Part shown: piece by piece, positions 9,223-22,786 of the stretch
Layout of the letters: each line of letters starts with the position of its first letter
Position numbering within the stretch: position 1 is the first letter of the stretch
Source of the DNA: Siphonodentalium dalli
Lineage: Eukaryota > Mollusca > Scaphopoda > Gadilida > Siphonodentaliidae
NCBI GenBank assembly: GCA_032622095.1
Contig: CP136067.1
Location: 120,255,030 to 120,319,029, forward strand
Reading direction: 5' to 3'
DNA: 64,000 nucleotides
Notes under the pieces: generated by a model
Databases searched by the model: none
What the model was told of the DNA's origin: nothing
The model's input: only the letters and a program-made list of their open reading frames with translations
Translations under genes and position numbers: made by a program

Positions 9223-12200
9223 ATATTTAATTGTATGCCTAGCCTGAATTCATGCCGTCTACCATCCGCTAACTACGGCTTACCAAACTCAAGTTCCAAC
9301 TAGAAATGCCAATAGCAGTAAGTACACATCAGATACATAGACACACGTATGATTATATATTGGCAGATCTGAAAAGATGTAAAATCTTCCTAAGGTTTTC
9401 GTATACAATTAATGTTTATTTGCCAAAATATATTGGGCAGCTTGATAACTCCCCACTATATTCATGTACATGTAAGTAACATGTGATAATCACCAATATA
9501 CACATGCAATAATGTACATCCATAAAATTGATTATCAGTGTCTCAATATCAGTCTTCAATTTATAATCTAAAAATGCAATACAAGTCAACATTCTAATAC
9601 ATAGTATATTAGGAATTGAGAAGTATAATATACCTTGCAATTATAGGGGTTGGTTACACAATTATGTTATATCGGATCAAAATGTGCATTGCGGTCGTTT
9701 CAAACCTAACACCAGTGATAGGTGGGACTATTATATCCGCTCCATTAATTAGATCACAATTTTACGAATACATGTCTACGCTTTAAATGAAAGGCGCGTA
9801 TGTGGAAAATATGCTAATTAGCAACATAGATAAGAGAAAATAAAATGCAAATATGCACGCTGAGGCAGATGATTCAATCGTTATCGAGGGTGTGTACGTA
9901 TGTCAGTGCCTGGGCGCCTAAAATTTCACAAGTAAACTTTAAATAGCTTGGACCAGGAAAATACAACATATCAAACAACAAACATTAACCTACTAGATAC
10001 TATTGCAATCGGCATGTATGCAACATTGAGAAGAAAATTATGGTTGTAAATATTCAGTAATGTAGCTCCCCTGTGTCGCGTTCATGTGGTCTAAGTAGGT
10101 CGAAAAACTGCATGGAGACAGTATTCTCTGTACAGATCTGCAAAGATCTAGAGATGTGATAGCGAGTGAAATTAGATATTCTTAATTTTTCACGTAAACG
10201 CTATTTATTTAAAAAGCCTCTTCCAAACAATCACAAACACTAGTCATTGTTAAGTACAAATACAATCCCCTCGCACAACAATTACTTTGACTGCCACCCA
10301 ATATGGCATGGATGTGGCAATTGTAAGTAGCAACATTTGTGCCCAAAGCTATGTGTAATTATAATTGTAAAACATTTTAACGGATCACAAACTTGTTTAT
10401 AAATCGATGTGCTACTATATGTTTGTGATCGACTCAAGTGTATCTAAACAGTGTCATTACATTAGGAAATGAATATTCCTTAAGACATCTAAAATTTATT
10501 TACATGGAACTGTCCAATTAAATGTGTAGTGTACTTAGTGCTGAACAAAAAGATGTATGAAGTGACTGATTTAACCAAACATATTTGCCTCACAAAATGC
10601 TGTCACATTAACATTGCGCCTTGTAAAACCTTCGCAATATCAACATGTGTGGGTCCAATTGATATTCACCTAATCTATAGTTCTGTATTAACAGGCAGTA
10701 TCCTTACTGATGAAAACATCAAAAGTAAAAGTCTGGATGATACTGCTGAACATCAAAACACATTCAGATCTCTCGACATATTCATAATAGCATATCCATG
10801 GAATTGCTCATTTAGATATATATTGTTCCCCTATCTGATAAAACAATGTGTAATTTGTTTGATTTTAATCCGACATCTTCCCCACAACATGCTGTTACAT
10901 TACCAATGCGACTAAGGACACCCTTCAAGATAGCAACCTATGTGGGTCGAATTGCTATTCACCGAACACTCATACTGAGTGCGTGCCTCCATAACTCTGA
11001 CATATATATATACGCCAGTACCAGTAATCGTATGGTCGCAGAATGGCAGATCAAGAATTTCGAAGGTAGTGAGTTTGGACCCATGTTCAGACTGATACGC
11101 TTCCTAACCTCTCGGTGAAAGGGCTTCCCTTTTAAGGATGTCCCCGTAGCTGATGTGGTTAGGTCGTGGATAAGATCATTACAGTCTGGGCTAGACGATG
11201 TACCATTCCGATCGACACATGGCCATTTTGATAAGAAATGAGAATTTGTTCACGTTCACTGAGTTAAGCAAATATGAGCAATGACCACTCATAATGAGTC
11301 CGTGCCTCCATAACTCTCACATATATATTTACCAACCATGTTCCTTGCTGACCTAATCACCAAAGGCATGGTTACAAACCCTATATAACAAGTAATATTA
11401 CAGCTCAATGCGAGTTACCTTTATGAACATTTTCGGAATTTTCTTCGCGAAATCTAATTAACTTTTATATTATCTGTAGTTCTTTGTTGAGTAACTCCGT
11501 TATTTCCAATATACGGGTTTTAATTGATTTTCTTCAGTTTTGTGATCTGCTTCTCTCCAAGATTTCTATTATAAATTTCATCTGATTTGGAAAACAAATT
11601 TGGTTCCATGGACCACCCCTCTGCTTAACCCACAATACTGAACCGAAACTGGCCAAATTTGGCGCACTACTTGCGCTCTTTATTCCGGTCACATCGGCTT
11701 ATGATTCGACCTCCAATAACTTGAAAGTTCGGAGGAGTTCAGGTTGCGAGTCGTTTGGTCCGTAACGGTAACGTTGAAGGCCTAAACATGTAACTCTGGA
11801 ATATTTAAATGGATTTTCGAAATTCTTTCAGTTTCGTGATCGGCTTATGCTGTAGAATTTTATATTCTACCTCCCATTAGTTTATGAGTATTTGCAGTCA
11901 AACGGAAAACTGCCTCAATAGAAAAACAATATACTTCCTTGGTTACACCATGGAAGTATAATAATAGAAAAAATATTGAGATGAAAGAATCGCAGTTTAG
12001 TAACACAAAATGTTCAGTTGTGTGACCATATGTTATCCTGGCTTTTGTATTTTCATCTGACGTGTATGGGAGTGACCCCTCCCCTGCCTCGAAACTGTGT
12101 GACGGGATAAGCACATTGTCAACCCCGGTTCAAAATGCGAACTTTGATGGCCCGTAACTTCGTTAATTACCAACGGATTTTAAAACTGTTTTCAGTTTTG

Positions 12201-13836
12201 TGATCTGCTGCTCTCAGAGATGCGATGTTATGGATTTCATCTGATTCAGAGACGAATAACATTTTTGAAATTGACAAGCATATGTGCCCAATTTTAAACT
12301 TTGAGGGACCAAATCGCCGACATTTTCCAACGGATTAACGATCTGTTTTCAGTTTCGTAATCAGCATGTATTGTAGATGTTATATTCCAAGTTTCATCTG
12401 ATTCTGAGACCAAAAACAATTTGGGACCTGGGTCCACCCCCTCCCCAAACCCACAATACTAAACCGAACCTGGCAGATTTTGGCGCACCACTTGCGCTCG
12501 TTATTCCAGTCACACCAGCGTGTGATACGGCTTTTAATGTCGGATACTTTCAGAGGAGTCGCGGTCGTTTATATGAAGACTCTGCGCGCACAATATTCGT
12601 CATGCATCTATGGCACATAACTCATTTACCCCAACATAAGTACCAACTTTCAGTTCGATACTCCCCATATGTTCAGATATTAAGGCGTTGCAAAAGTGTC
12701 GAGTATAATAATAATAATAGTGAACAAATTTCACTCCGTGGTAAAGCGTTGGGCCGAACTCGCGATATCTTCATTTGTTGTATCCCTTAGATGCCTACGA
12801 TCCCTAGAAATTTCACGGTCCTCCTCCCATTAGTTTCTGAGTATTTGCAGTCAAACGGAAAACTGACTCAATAGAAAAACAATATACTTCCTTGGTTACA
12901 CCATGGAAGTATAATAATACTGAAACATAACTCCACTAAGAAACATTGGGCGGAAATCCGGATACCATTATATTTAGTATACTTCGATGCCTATATTCGC
13001 TAGAGATTTCGCGTTCCTACTGCAATCAGTTTCTGGGTATTTCGAAATAAACGGAAAACGACCTCAGTAGAAAAACAATATACTTCCTTGGTTACACCAT
13101 GGAAGTATAAAAATAGGGCAAATAATGAGCTGAATAAATCGCAGTTAAGGGACGGAAAATATGAAGTAGGATGATTATATCTTTCCCTGAACATGTGTGG
13201 GTTGATCTCAAATGTTTGGAAGTGACCCCACCCCTGCCTCGAAATTGGGTGACGGGATTGGGAAATTGTCAAACCCGGCCCAAAATGCGAATTTTGAAAG
13301 CCCGGAACTCCGTTATTTTCCAGTGGATTTTAAAATTGTTTCGAGTATTGTTATCAGCTACTTACATTGAGTCTTTTTTATAATTTTTGTCTGATTCAGA
13401 GACGACTAACATTTTGTTTATTGGAAAGAATACGGGCGCACATTCAAAGTTTGAGGGGCCAAATATCCGCCATTTTGTAATGGATTTACGATCGGTTTTT
13501 AGTATTATGATCAACGTGTATGGTAGATGTTATATACCGAGTTTCATATGATTCGGAGACGGAATAAATTTTGGTACCTCGGACCACCCCTCCCCTGACC
13601 CACAACACTGAACCGACACTTGCAAAATTTGGCACATCGCGTGCTCTCTCCAGACCGCACGCACTGGGATATCAGATGACATCCTTAGTTCTACATTTTC
13701 GGAGGAGATGTGTACACAAGCATATGGGCCCAAATTTGCATAGTTTGAGGGTCCGCAACTCTGTCATTTTTCAATGGATTTTCGAAATTCTTTCAGTGTC
13801 TAGATCGGTTGGTGATATAGATGTTATATTCGAAGT
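8882..13836 (+). repeat. Segmental duplication, copy B
   Basis: Direct-orientation partner of 884-5,890. It differs by scattered substitutions and a handful of indels. After about 13,836 it continues as an ordinary diverged satellite unit up to 14,819, where the pogo/Tigger fragment interrupts it. The non-satellite part, 9,223-11,487, contains no recognised gene. Confidence 0.85.
9223..11487. other. Non-coding part of copy B, no gene recognised
   Basis: Counterpart of 1,229-3,499. The frame at 10,529-10,915 is longer than its partner because of a one-base difference, which argues against coding constraint. The direct repeat pair with ~290-bp spacing is preserved. I see no RNA gene or regulatory site that I can support. 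Confidence 0.5.
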
Positions 13837-14819
13837 TTCATCTGATCGGAGAAGAATAAAACATTGGTACCCCGGACCGCCCCTCCCCTGACCCACAATA
13901 CTGAACCGACACTGGCAAAATTTGGCACATCGCGCGCTCTCTTCAGACCGCACGCACTGGGATATCAGATGACATCCAAAGTTCGACATCTTCGGAGGAG
14001 ATGTGTACACAAGCACATGGACCCAAATTGCAAACTTTGAGGGCCCGTAACTCTTACATTTCTTCTCTGATTTCAAAAATCTTTCCGATATGGGTTTGTT
14101 TTCGTTCAGGGAATCTACATACTTAAATATATGAATGTCAATAAAAAGCATTTTTTGCGAAAATTTTGCCCCCATCCCAGTGTAAAAATATATGTTCAAC
14201 CCTGTCAAAATTTCTTTCTCGGACTAAGCTGACAACGTTCAACACGAGTACAAAAACAAATGCAGTTATCTGAAATGATACCGGAGGACAACAGAGTACA
14301 ATCAAATAAAGGTTTGCCAACTATGGGCGGTAACTCTTAAGGGAAAGCGCGGACACAAGTTCTTATGCCCGTGGGCAGTAATGCATATCGAGATGTGCAT
14401 ACGGTCTAATTTTCGATGCTCTGCTTCTTATAATTTCCGAGATAATAAAATGACATTTTTTTCAAATAAAGGGAGATAACTCCTCGGTGAAAGCGCGGAC
14501 AAAATTGTTATGGGCCATAGGCATAGAACTTATGTACCCCAACCTACTTACCAAGTTTTAGTGTGCTACTGCCTGTACTTTTCGAGTAATAGTGATTACA
14601 AAAGTGTCCAGTATAATAATAATAATACTGAAAAATAATCGCAAAAGGGCCATAACTCCTCCAAGAAACATTGGGCGGAAATCCGGGTACCATTATATTT
14701 AGTAGACCTTCGATGCCTATATTCGCTAGAGATTTCGCGTTCCTACTGCAATCAGTTTCTGAGTATTTCGAAATAAACGGAAAACGAACTCAGTAGAAAA
14801 ACAATATACTTCCTTGGTT
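11488..14819 (+). repeat. Diverged satellite block B
   Basis: Same family as block A. Palindromes lie at 11,930-11,960, 12,883-12,913 and 13,079-13,109, and the left half of a fourth lies at 14,805-14,819. Segments between them are 953 and 196 bp, followed by a unit-length segment from 13,110. The block ends abruptly inside the fourth palindrome, after TATACTTCCTTGGTT, where foreign sequence begins. Confidence 0.85.
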
Positions 14820-15326
14820 CTCCTAGAGTCAATGCATCTCCTGAACAGCAGCTGGAACGACGTGAAGCCCAACACAATCAAGAACTGCTTCGCTAAGGGA
14901 GGATTCAAAAAGAAGGACAACGACGATAACGACGACCAGCCTGATACGACAATTGACCCTCTCTCCGACATCGGCACCATTCCCGACAGCATCTCAACTG
15001 AAGCTCTCGTAGAGTTCATCACCACCGACGAAGAAGTTGAATGCTACGGTCTACCCACCGACCAAGAAATCGCCGACGAAGTAAAAGCAAACACCGACGA
15101 CAATGACGACTCCGACGACGACGACGATGAATACAAGGTCCCCATCATGCCGATGCAGTGTACACAGGGGTTCAGCGATATTCGGCAGTTCTTAGAAGAA
15201 AACCTCGAGGAGAAGGACGAAATGGACTGGGCAGCCTTTTACAAAATCGAGAACCTATTCCAGTCTCTGATTTCTAAACGCCAACGCCAATGCAAAATAA
15301 CTGAATTTGCGTCGTGGATACCATGA
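14820..15326 (+). pseudogene. pogo/Tigger transposase, C-terminal fragment
   Basis: The open frame covers about 169 codons and ends at TGA 15,324-15,326. It enters from the satellite junction without its own start, so it is a 5'-truncated remnant. Near the N-terminal side it reads SSWNDVKPNTIKNCFAKGGF, which matches the W-x-x-V-x-x-x-TI-x-NCF-x-x-x-GF signature at the end of the DDE_1 (pogo/Tigger/CENP-B-related) transposase region. Further on, LPTDQEIADEV resembles the usual TDEEI motif of these proteins. An acidic stretch rich in Asp follows, and the end has CKITEF, like the KITDFF tail of Tigger proteins. The N-terminal helix-turn-helix and CENP-B-type DNA-binding domains and the catalytic DDD core are absent, so no transposition activity is expected. 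GC content and codon use stand out from the AT-rich surroundings, as expected for an inserted coding sequence. Confidence 0.85.
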
Positions 15327-15391
15327 ACACTTTATTATATTACTGTTTATATTGTCACTGTTATTTAATTTTTATCCGTTATATGTTTTAA

Positions 15392-15401
15392 AATAAATAA
15401 A
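15392..15401 (+). promoter_or_regulatory. Polyadenylation-type signal
   Basis: AATAAATAAA gives two overlapping AATAAA hexamers, 66-75 bases after the transposase stop codon. This is the expected place for the transposon's transcript 3' end. Prediction from sequence only. Confidence 0.5.
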
Positions 15402-15452
15402 ATCATGTTCTATATAAATGGTCTTCCTCAATCACTATATGTGCTTCTATCA

Positions 15453-15511
15453 ATCAAAGGTGAATAACTCTAACCAGTCAATCGATCAAAGGTGAATAAC
15501 TCTAACCAGTC
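15453..15511 (+). repeat. 27-bp direct repeat inside the transposon
   Basis: ATCAAAGGTGAATAACTC followed by TAACCAGTC occurs at 15,453-15,479 and again, unchanged, at 15,485-15,511. It lies in the non-coding 3' region of the pogo/Tigger remnant. Another short repeat, ACTCGAAATTAC, occurs twice near 15,735-15,779. Such subterminal repeats are common in DNA transposons and could be transposase binding sites, but that is inference. Confidence 0.75.
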
Positions 15512-15834
15512 CTTCAATGTAAACATTGAACACGTGCTTTTATCGATCGATGTTTTTACAATTTTCCCTCGGTAAAAAGTAACAACAAACACACAATCTG
15601 ACAATGGTATTACATATATTTTAATATTACATGAAACAATCAATAAAGAGAACAATATTATGGAGTAAATACACATTTAATAACAGGTATTTAAAAGTTT
15701 TTATATCAAACAAACATCGGTCAAGTCAGTGGTACAACTCGAAATTACGAAATTACGAAATCGTCAACTCGAAATTACAACGTTTTGGTGCAAATTCGTC
15801 TAATCAAATAATCGGCTATTCAAATAATAAATTG

Positions 15835-15870
15835 CTGCACCGAGCATATTCTATTAACCGAAATCGACTG
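15835..15870 (-). repeat. 3' terminal repeat of the pogo/Tigger element
   Basis: Read on the minus strand from 15,870, the end is CAGTCGATTTCGGTTAATAG. It begins with the CAGT of pogo/Tigger elements and is directly flanked by TA at 15,871-15,872. The inner limit is uncertain because the opposite terminal repeat is missing. Confidence 0.6.
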
Positions 15871-18800
15871 TATAATAATAGGGAAAATCATGATCTGAAA
15901 GAATCGAAGTTTTGGGATGGAAATACGAAGTATGTTGATTATATGTTGTTCTTATCATGTGAGTGTTTATCGTATGTGTTTGTAAGTGACCCCACCCCTA
16001 CCTCGAAATTGGGTAACGGGATTGGGAAATTATCAAACCCGGCCCAAAATGCGAAGTTTGAGGGCCCGTAACTCAGTTATTTTTCAATGGATTTTAAAAT
16101 TGTTTTCCGTAATGTGATCGGCTCCTCACATAGATTGTTTGTTATAAATTTTGTCTGATTCGGAGACGGATAACATTTTGGTTATTGAAAAGAATATGGG
16201 TCCAGATTCAAATTTTGAGGCCCCAAATCTCGGCCATTTTTTAACGGATTTACGATCTGTTTTCAGTTTTGTGATCATCGTGTATGGTAGATGTCATATT
16301 CCAAGTTTCATCTGATTCGGAAAAGAATTAAAAAAAATGGTACCCCGGACCGCCCGCCCATCTCCTGACCCACAACACTGAACCGACACTGGCAAAATTT
16401 GGCACACCGCGTGCTCCCTTCACACCGCACGCACTGGGATATCAAATGACATCCTAAGTTCGACATCTTCGGAGGAGATATGTTCACAAGCACATGTGCC
16501 CAAATTTGCATAGTTTGAAGGCCCGCAACTCCGCCATTTTTCAATGGATTTGCGAAATTCTTTCAGTTTCTAGATTGATTGGCGGTGTCGGTGTTATATT
16601 CCAAGTTTCATCTGATTCGGAGAAGAATACAAAATTGGTACCCCGGATCGCCCCTCCCCTGACACACAACACTGAACCGACACAGGCAAAATTTGGCACA
16701 CCGCGTGCTCTCTTCAGACCGTCCGCACTGGGATATCAGATGACATCCTAAGTTCGACATCTTCGGAGGAGATGTGTTCACAAGCACATGGGCCCAAATT
16801 GCAAACTTTGAGGGCAGGTAACTCTTGCATTTCTTCTCGGACTTCAAAACTCCTTTCCGGTACGTGTTCGTTTTCGTTCAGGGAATCCACATACTTAAAT
16901 AGATGAATGTCAATCAAAACTTTTTTTTTCGAAAATTTGGCCCCCACCCCAGCGTCAAAATATATGTCCGACCCTGTCCAATTTGCTTTCTCAAACTAAA
17001 CTGACAACGGTCAAAACGACTGTGAAATCCAAATGCATTTATCTGGAATGATACGAGAGGACAGCCTAGTAAATCAAATAGAGGTTTGCCTATTTATGGG
17101 CGGTAACTCCGCAGGGAAAGCGCGGACACAAGTTTTGATGCCCGTGGGCAGTAGGGCATATCGAGGTGTGCATACGGTCCAATTTTCGATACTCTGCTCC
17201 TTATAATTTCCGAGATAGTAAAGTGACATTTTTTCATATAAAGGGAGATAACTCCTCGGGGAAAACGCGGACAATATTCTTTATGCGACGATGGCATACA
17301 ACTCTTTGACCCCAAGATACGTGCCAAGTTTTAATATGCTACTCCTGGTACTTTTCGAGTAATAAGGGTTGCAAAAGTGTCCAGTATAATAATAATAACA
17401 ATGAAAAATTATCGAAAAAGGGCCATAACTCTGTCAAAAGATATTGGACCAACATCCGGATACCATTATTTTTAGTAGACCTTAGATGCCTATATTCGCT
17501 AGAGATTTCGCGGTCCTCCTCCCATTAGTTTCTAAGTATTTCCAATTAAACAGAAAACGGCCGCAGTAGAAAAACAATATACTTCCTTGGTTACACCATG
17601 GAAGTATAATAATAGGGAAAATCATGAGTGGAAAGAATCACAGTTTAGGGACGGAAAATATGAAGTATGGTGAGTATATGTTGTCCTAACATGTGTAGGT
17701 TGATCTCAAGTGTTTGGACGTGACCCCACCCCTGCCTCGAAATTGGGTGACGGGATTGGGAAAACATCAACCCTGGCACAAAATGCGAAGTTTGAGGGCC
17801 CGTAACTCCGTTAGTTTCCAACGGATTTAAAAATTGTTTCCAGTTTTGCGATCTGCCGCTGACATAGATTGCATAACACAAGTTTCATCTGATTCGGACC
17901 CGAATAACACTTTGGTTATTGGAAAGCATATGGGCCCAAATTCAAAATTGGATGGCCAAAATCTCCGCCATTTTCACACGGATTTACGATCTGTTTTCAG
18001 CATCGTGATCAAAGTATATGGTAGATGTTACATTCCAAGTTTCATCTGATTCGGAGAAGAATAAAAAAATGGTACCGCGGACTACCCCTCCCCTGACCCA
18101 CAATACTAAACCGACACCGGCAAAATTACACCCACCGCGTGCCCTCTTCAGTCCGTACGTATTTTCGTATCAGATGACATCCTATGTTCGATATCTTCGG
18201 AGGAGATGTGTACACAAGCACATGGGTCCAAAATCGCAAAGTTTGAGGGCCCGCAATTCCGTCAGTTTTCGATGGATTTTCGAAATTCTTTCAATTTCTA
18301 GATCGGCTCATGTTGCAGATGTTATATTCCAAGTTTCATCTGATTCGGAGAAGAATTAAAAAATGGTACCACAGACCACCCCTCCCCAGACCCACAATAA
18401 TGAACAGACACTGGCAAAATTTGGCCCACCGCGCGCCCTCTTCCGTCCGCACACGTTGGCGTATCAGATGTCATCCTATGTTCGATATCTTCGGAGGAGA
18501 TGTGTACACAAGCACATGGGCCCAAATTGCAAACTTTGAGGGCCCGTAACTCTTGCATTTCTTCTCGGATTTCAAAAATCCTTTCCGGTATGGGTTTGTT
18601 TTCGTTCGGGAAATACATAAACTTAAATAGATGAATGTCAATCAAAATTTTATTTTGCGAAAATGTTGCCCCCCACCCCAGTGTCAAAATATATGTCCGA
18701 CCCTGTCAAATTTTCCTTCTCTGACTAAACTGACAACTGTCAACACGACTATGAAAACCACATGCAGTTATCTGGAATGATACAAGAGGACAACAGAGTA

Positions 18801-21800
18801 CAATCAAATAGAGGTTTGCCAACTATGGGCGGTAACTCCTCAGGGAAAGCGCGGACACAAGTTTTGATGCCCGTGGGCAGTAGGGCATATCGAGGTGTGC
18901 ATACGGTCCAATTTTCGATGCTCTGCTCCTTATAATTTCCGAGATAATAAAGTGACATTTTTTCAGATAAAGGGAGATAACTCCTCGGGGAAAACGCGGA
19001 CAATATTCTTTATGCGACGATGGCATACAACTCTTTGACCCCAAGATACGTGCCAAGTTTTAATATGCTACTCCTGGTACTTTTCGAGTAATAAGGGTTG
19101 CAAAAGTGTCCAGTATAATAATAATAACAATGAAAAATTATCGAAAAAGGGCCATAACTCTGTCAAAAGATATTGGACCAACATCCGGATACCATTATTT
19201 TTAGTAGACCTTAGATGCCTATATTCGCTAGAGATTTCGCGGTCCTCCTCCCATTAGTTTCTAAGTATTTCCAATTAAACAGAAAACGGCCGCAGTAGAA
19301 AAACAATATACTTCCTTGGTTACACCATGGAAGTATAATAATAGGGAAAATCATGAGTGGAAAGAATCACAGTTTAGGGACGGAAAATATGAAGTATGGT
19401 GAGTATATGTTGTCCTAACATGTGTAGGTTGATCTCAAGTGTTTGGACGTGACCCCACCCCTGCCTCGAAATTGGGTGACGGGATTGGGAAAACATCAAC
19501 CCTGGCACAAAATGCGAAGTTTGAGGGCCCGTAACTCCGTTAGTTTCCAACGGATTTAAAAATTGTTTCCAGTTTTGCGATCTGCCGCTGACATAGATTG
19601 CATAACACAAGTTTCATCTGATTCGGACCCGAATAACACTTTGGTTATTGGAAAGCATATGGGCCCAAATTCAAAATTGGATGGCCAAAATCTCCGCCAT
19701 TTTCACACGGATTTACGATCTGTTTTCAGCATCGTGATCAAAGTATATGGTAGATGTTACATTCCAAGTTTCATCTGATTCGGAGAAGAATAAAAAAATG
19801 GTACCGCGGACTATCCCTCCCCTGACCCACAATACTAAACCGACACTGGCAAAATTACACCCACCGCGTGCCCTCTTCAGTCCGTACGTATTTTCGTATC
19901 AGATGACATCCTATGTTCGATATCTTCGGAGGAGATGTGTACACAAGCACATGGGTCCAAAATCGCAAAGTTTGAGGGCCCGCAATTCCGTCAGTTTTCG
20001 ATGGATTTTCGAAATTCTTTCGATTTCTAGATCGGCTCATGTTGCAGATGTTATATTCCAAGTTTCATCTGATTCGGAGAAGAATTAAAAAATGGTACCA
20101 CGGACCACCCCTCCCCAGACCCACAATAATGAACAGACACTGGCAAAATTTGGCCCACCGCGCGCCCTCTTCCGTCCGCACACGTTGGCGTATCAGATGT
20201 CATCCTATGTTCGATATCTTCGGAGGAGATGTGTACACAAGCACATGGGCCCAAATTGCAAACTTTGAGGGCCCGTAACTCTTGCATTTCTTCTCGGATT
20301 TCAAAAATCCTTTCCGGTATGGGTTTGTTTTCGTTCGGGAAATACATAAACTTAAATAGATGAATGTCAATCAAAATTTTATTTTGCGAAAATGTTGCCC
20401 CCCACCCCAGTGTCAAAATATATGTCCGACCCTGTCAAATTTTCCTTCTCTGACTAAACTGACAACTGTCAACACGACTATGAAAACCACATGCAGTTAT
20501 CTGGAATGATACAAGAGGACAACAGAGTACAATCAAATAGAGGTTTGCCAACTATGGGCGGTAACTCCTCAGGGAAAGCGCGGACACAAGTTTTGATGCC
20601 CGTGGGCAGTAGGGCATATCGAGGTGTGCATACGGTCCAATTTTCGATGCTCTGCTCCTTATAATTTCCGAGATAATCAAATGACATTTTTTCAGATAAA
20701 GGGAGATAACTCCTCGGGGAAAACGCGGACAATATTCTTTATGCGACGATGGCATACAACTCTTTGACCCCAAGATACGTGCCAAGTTTTAATATGCTAC
20801 TCCTGGTACTTTTCGAGTAATAAGGGTTGCAAAAGTGTCCAGTATAATAATAATAACAATGAAAAATTATCGAAAAAGGGCCATAACTCTGTCAAAAGAT
20901 ATTGGACCAACATCCGGATACCATTATTTTTAGTAGACCTTAGATGCCTATATTCGCTAGAGATTTCGCGGTCCTCCTCCCATTAGTTTCTAAGTATTTC
21001 CAATTAAACAGAAAACGGCCGCAGTAGAAAAACAATATACTTCCTTGGTTACACCATGGAAGTATAATAATAGGGAAAATCATGAGTGGAAAGAATCACA
21101 GTTTAGGGACGGAAAATATGAAGTATGGTGAGTATATGTTGTCCTAACATGTGTAGGTTGATCTCAAGTGTTTGGACGTGACCCCACCCCTGCCTCGAAA
21201 TTGGGTGACGGGATTGGGAAAACATCAACCCTGGCACAAAATGCGAAGTTTGAGGGCCCGTAACTCCGTTAGTTTCCAACGGATTTAAAAATTGTTTCCA
21301 GTTTTGCGATCTGCCGCTGACATAGATTGCATAACACAAGTTTCATCTGATTCGGACCCGAATAACACTTTGGTTATTGGAAAGCATATGGGCCCAAATT
21401 CAAAATTGGATGGCCAAAATCTCCGCCATTTTCACACGGATTTACGATCTGTTTTCAGCATCGTGATCAAAGTATATGGTAGATGTTACATTCCAAGTTT
21501 CATCTGATTCGGAGAAGAATAAAAAAATGGTACCGCGGACTACCCCTCCCCTGACCCACAATACTAAACCGACACTGGCAAAATTACACCCACCGCGTGC
21601 CCTCTTCAGTCCGTACGTATTTTCGTATCAGATGACATCCTATGTTCGATATCTTCGGAGGAGATGTGTACACAAGCACATGGGTCCAAAATCGCAAAGT
21701 TTGAGGGCCCGCAATTCCGTCAGTTTTCTATGGATTTTCGAAATTCTTTCAATTTCTAGATCGGCTCATGTTGCAGATGTTATATTCCAAGTTTCATCTG

Positions 21801-22786
21801 ATTCGGAGAAGAATTAAAAATTGGTACCACGGACCACCCCTCCCCAGACCCACAATAATGAACCGACACTGGCAAAATTTAGCCCACCGCGTGCCCTCTT
21901 CAGTCCGCACACATTGGCGTATCAGATGACATCCTATGTTCGATATCTTCGGAGGAGATGTGATCACAAGCACATGGGCCCAAATTGCAAACTTTGAGGG
22001 CCCGTAACTCTTGCATTTCTTCTCTGATTTCAAAAATCCTTTCCGGTATGAGTTTGTTTTCGTTCGGGAAATACATAAACTTAAATATATGAATGTCAAT
22101 CAAAATTTTATTTTTCAAAAAATTTGCCCCCCACCCCAGTGTCAAAATATATGTCCGACCCTGTCAAATTTTCCTTCTCTGACTAAACTGACAACGGTCA
22201 ACACGACTATGAAAATCACATGCAGTTATCTGGAATGATACAAGAGGACAACATAGTACAATCAAATAGAGGTTTGCCAACTATGGGCGGTAACTCCTCA
22301 GGGAAAGCGCGGACACAAGTTCTGATGCCCGTGGGCAGTAGGGCATATCGAGATGTGCATACGGTCCAATTTTCGATGCTCTGCTCCTTATAATTTCCGA
22401 GATAATCAAATGACATTTTTTCAGATAAAGGGAGATAACTCCTCGGGGAAAACGCGGACAATATTCGTTATGCGATGATGGCATACAACTCTTTGATCCC
22501 AAGATACGTACCAAGTTTTAGTGTGCTACTCCTGTTACTTTTCGAGTAATAAGGGTTGCAAAAGTGTCCAGTATAATAATGAAAAATAATCGAAAAAGGG
22601 CCATGACTCTGTCAAAAGATATTGGACCAACATCCGGATACCATTATTTTTAGTAGACCTTAGATGCCTTCATTCGCTAGAGATTTCGCGGTCCTCCTCC
22701 CATTAGTTTCTGAGTATTTCCAATTAAACAGAAAACGGCCGCAGTAGAAAAACAATATACTTCCTTGGTTACACCATGGAAGTATA
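15871..22786 (+). repeat. Satellite array 1 (four ~1.73-kb units)
   Basis: Units end at the palindromes 17,578-17,608, 19,307-19,337, 21,036-21,066 and 22,756-22,786. Lengths are 1,738, 1,729, 1,729 and 1,720 bp. The second and third units differ by roughly ten substitutions by eye. The first is much more diverged. The fourth is intermediate and is shorter partly through loss in the TAA-type run near 22,575. The array ends in the shared terminus at 22,787. Confidence 0.9.
17609..19337 (+). repeat. Representative array 1 unit (1,729 bp)
   Basis: Unit order: a GGAAAATCATGAGTGG start; a GACCCCACCCCTGCC block; two modules ending in AAGTTTCATCTGATTCGG; two long modules with GGACCACCCCTCCCC and CTTCGGAGGAGATGTG; the GGGCCCGTAACTCTTGC module; the GGGCGGTAACTCC and GGGAGATAACTCC modules; a TAA-type run; the GGGCCATAACTC tail module; and the 31-bp palindrome. 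Short open frames on both strands overlap each other and are not regarded as genes. Confidence 0.85.

Larger units (their letters stand above)
14820..15870 (+). mobile_element. 5'-truncated pogo/Tigger-like DNA transposon
   Basis: The insert interrupts the satellite between the left half of a palindrome (ends 14,819) and the sequence that normally follows it (TATAATAATAGGG from 15,871). It contains the 3' part of a pogo/Tigger transposase, an AATAAATAAA polyadenylation-type signal, AT-rich sequence and a 3' end reading ATTCTATTAACCGAAATC then GACTG. The reverse complement of that end starts CAGTCGATTTC, and pogo and Tigger terminal repeats characteristically begin with CAGT. The next two bases are TA, the expected target of this superfamily. 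The 5' inverted repeat and most of the transposase are missing, and so is the right half of the host palindrome, so a deletion probably removed all three. Confidence 0.8.
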
